A stretch of 6,772 nt of DNA from Clostridiaceae bacterium (lineage in GTDB: Bacteria > Bacillota > Clostridia > Clostridiales > Clostridiaceae). How positions within the stretch are numbered: position 1 is the first letter of the stretch; every line of letters begins with the position of its first letter. The stretch covers positions 1-6,772 of the forward strand of contig DOKV01000208.1 of the NCBI GenBank assembly GCA_003510765.1, given 5' to 3'. Positions 5,898 through 6,772 of the stretch are shown one piece after another. The notes beneath the pieces were generated by a model that saw only the letters and a list, made by a program, of their open reading frames with translations, was not told the DNA's origin and made no database searches. A program made the position numbers and the translations under genes.

Positions 5898-6772
5898 ATG
5901 TCGTATAAAGAGAAAGTGATCACCCTAGAACAGGCGTTGTCCATGATCAAAAGTGATATGAACATTGTCACAGGGCTAGGCGCTGCAGAAGCGCAACTCA
6001 TCATGAACCACATCCATACCATCGCCAAGGATGTGAAGAACGTCACCATCACCAATTGCTTATCCATGGCCAGTGGAGAATTTTTACAAGAGGAGTATGT
6101 GGATGCCTTCAACATCGATGGATGGTTTTTCTCTCCACCTCTTAGAAAAGCTCATAAACACGGGAATGTATCCTTCATTCCCAATCATCTACATTTGGCT
6201 GGCTGGAAGAGGCTGGCCCATGTGAAGCCAGACCTTTATGTAGGTAGTGCCTCCATGCCAGATGAGCATGGGTTTGTGTCTTTGTCTACTTCCAATACCT
6301 ATGAAGCCATGATGATTGAGGCAGCAGATGTGGTGATTTTAGAAATCAATCCCAATTATCCTAGAACCTTTGGGGATGTGGAAATTCACGTCTCTGAAAT
6401 TGACCATTTCATAGAAGCAGACTATAAGGTGCCTTCTCTACCGGATGTGGAACCCAACGAAAAAGACCTGAAGATTGGGGCTTATATTGCAGAGCTCATC
6501 AACGATGGAGACACCTTGCAGCTGGGCATCGGAGGTATTCCCAATGCCGTAGCCTCGGCCTTAAAGGGGAAGAAAGACTTGGGTATCCATACAGAAATGA
6601 TGACCTCTGGCATGGTGGAGCTCATCGAATGTGGTGCAGTCACTGGGAAGAAAAAGACCCTGCATAAGGGAAAGCATGTAGCCACCTTTGCCTTGGGCAA
6701 TCAAAAGCTCTATGATTTCATTGACAACAATCCTTCTGTCATGATCTTAAACGGCAAATATGTCAACGACCC
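5898..6772 (+). CDS. Acetyl-CoA hydrolase/4-hydroxybutyrate CoA-transferase family protein, 3' end cut by window
   Basis: The frame is open from ATG 5898 to the window edge (291 full codons), about two thirds of the usual roughly 430-450 residues. AGGAGG at 5883-5888 sits 9 nt upstream and fixes the start. Family motifs are clear: MPDEHGFVSLS (120-130, cf. PPDEHGFCSLG), ILEINPNYPRTFGD (147-160), HVSEIDHFIE (164-173), LQLGIGGIPNAVA (207-219) and GIHTEMMTSGMVEL (229-242). Glu233 in HTEM is at the position of the glutamate that carries CoA as a thioester in this family. The visible part ends FIDNNPSVM...YVNDP, also typical. Such enzymes move CoA between acids, for example acyl-CoA plus acetate, in the cytoplasm of fermenting anaerobes. 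The preferred acid cannot be read from sequence; 4-hydroxybutyrate, butyrate, propionate or another acyl group are possible. A link with the imported solute is inferred from proximity. Expression may be controlled by the hairpin just upstream. Confidence 0.92.
   Translation, partial: MSYKEKVITLEQALSMIKSDMNIVTGLGAAEAQLIMNHIHTIAKDVKNVTITNCLSMASGEFLQEEYVDAFNIDGWFFSPPLRKAHKHGNVSFIPNHLHLAGWKRLAHVKPDLYVGSASMPDEHGFVSLSTSNTYEAMMIEAADVVILEINPNYPRTFGDVEIHVSEIDHFIEADYKVPSLPDVEPNEKDLKIGAYIAELINDGDTLQLGIGGIPNAVASALKGKKDLGIHTEMMTSGMVELIECGAVTGKKKTLHKGKHVATFALGNQKLYDFIDNNPSVMILNGKYVND

Noticed and set aside
5771..6115. 114-codon open frame on the minus strand across the terminator and the CoA-transferase start
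   Set aside because: It runs through a clear hairpin and opposite a well-supported gene, with no recognisable protein motif.

Overview
The window is a compact, entirely plus-strand gene cluster from what looks like an anaerobic, low-to-moderate GC Firmicute, most likely a fermentative member of the Clostridia. The pointers are strong AGGAGG-type ribosome binding sites, a substrate-binding protein anchored as a lipoprotein, a clostridial-type acetyl-CoA hydrolase/transferase and tight gene packing. This placement is inferred from style and gene content; no phylogenetic marker is present.

Layout: (1) 1-891 is the 3' part of a ketoacyl synthase III (FabH)-like condensing enzyme whose start lies before the window. 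(2) 892-4292 holds a complete branched-chain-amino-acid-type (HAAT/Liv) ABC transporter core: permeases livH and livM, then ATPases livG and livF. All junctions from the synthase to livF are 0 nt, 1 nt or overlapping, so these five genes almost certainly share one transcript. (3) 4293-4447 is a 155-nt gap with a bulged hairpin, a 60-nt stretch without any G, and two overlapping palindromes just before a very strong ribosome binding site. (4) 4448-5710 encodes the lipoprotein substrate-binding subunit (LivK/LivJ family), placed last instead of first. (5) 5711-5897 is a 187-nt gap with a possible folded RNA leader closed by an 8-bp long-range pairing, followed directly by an 11-bp terminator-like hairpin that ends only 30 nt before the next start codon. 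(6) 5898 to the window end is the first two thirds of an acetyl-CoA hydrolase/4-hydroxybutyrate CoA-transferase-family gene, cut by the window edge.

Working model (inference): the lipoprotein captures a small carboxylate or amino acid outside the cell, LivHMGF imports it using ATP, the CoA-transferase moves CoA between acyl groups, and the FabH-like enzyme makes or breaks a C-C bond on an acyl thioester. The binding protein lacks the Ser/Thr-rich ligand loop of classical LivJ, and the synthase has a Cys-His-His rather than Cys-His-Asn active site. The substrate may therefore not be Leu/Ile/Val, and the cluster may be a dedicated catabolic uptake module. Its genes are ordinary by family. The points most worth a second look are the non-standard active sites, the asymmetric ATPase pair and the two structured intergenic regions. 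No mobile element, CRISPR array, tRNA or rRNA was seen.
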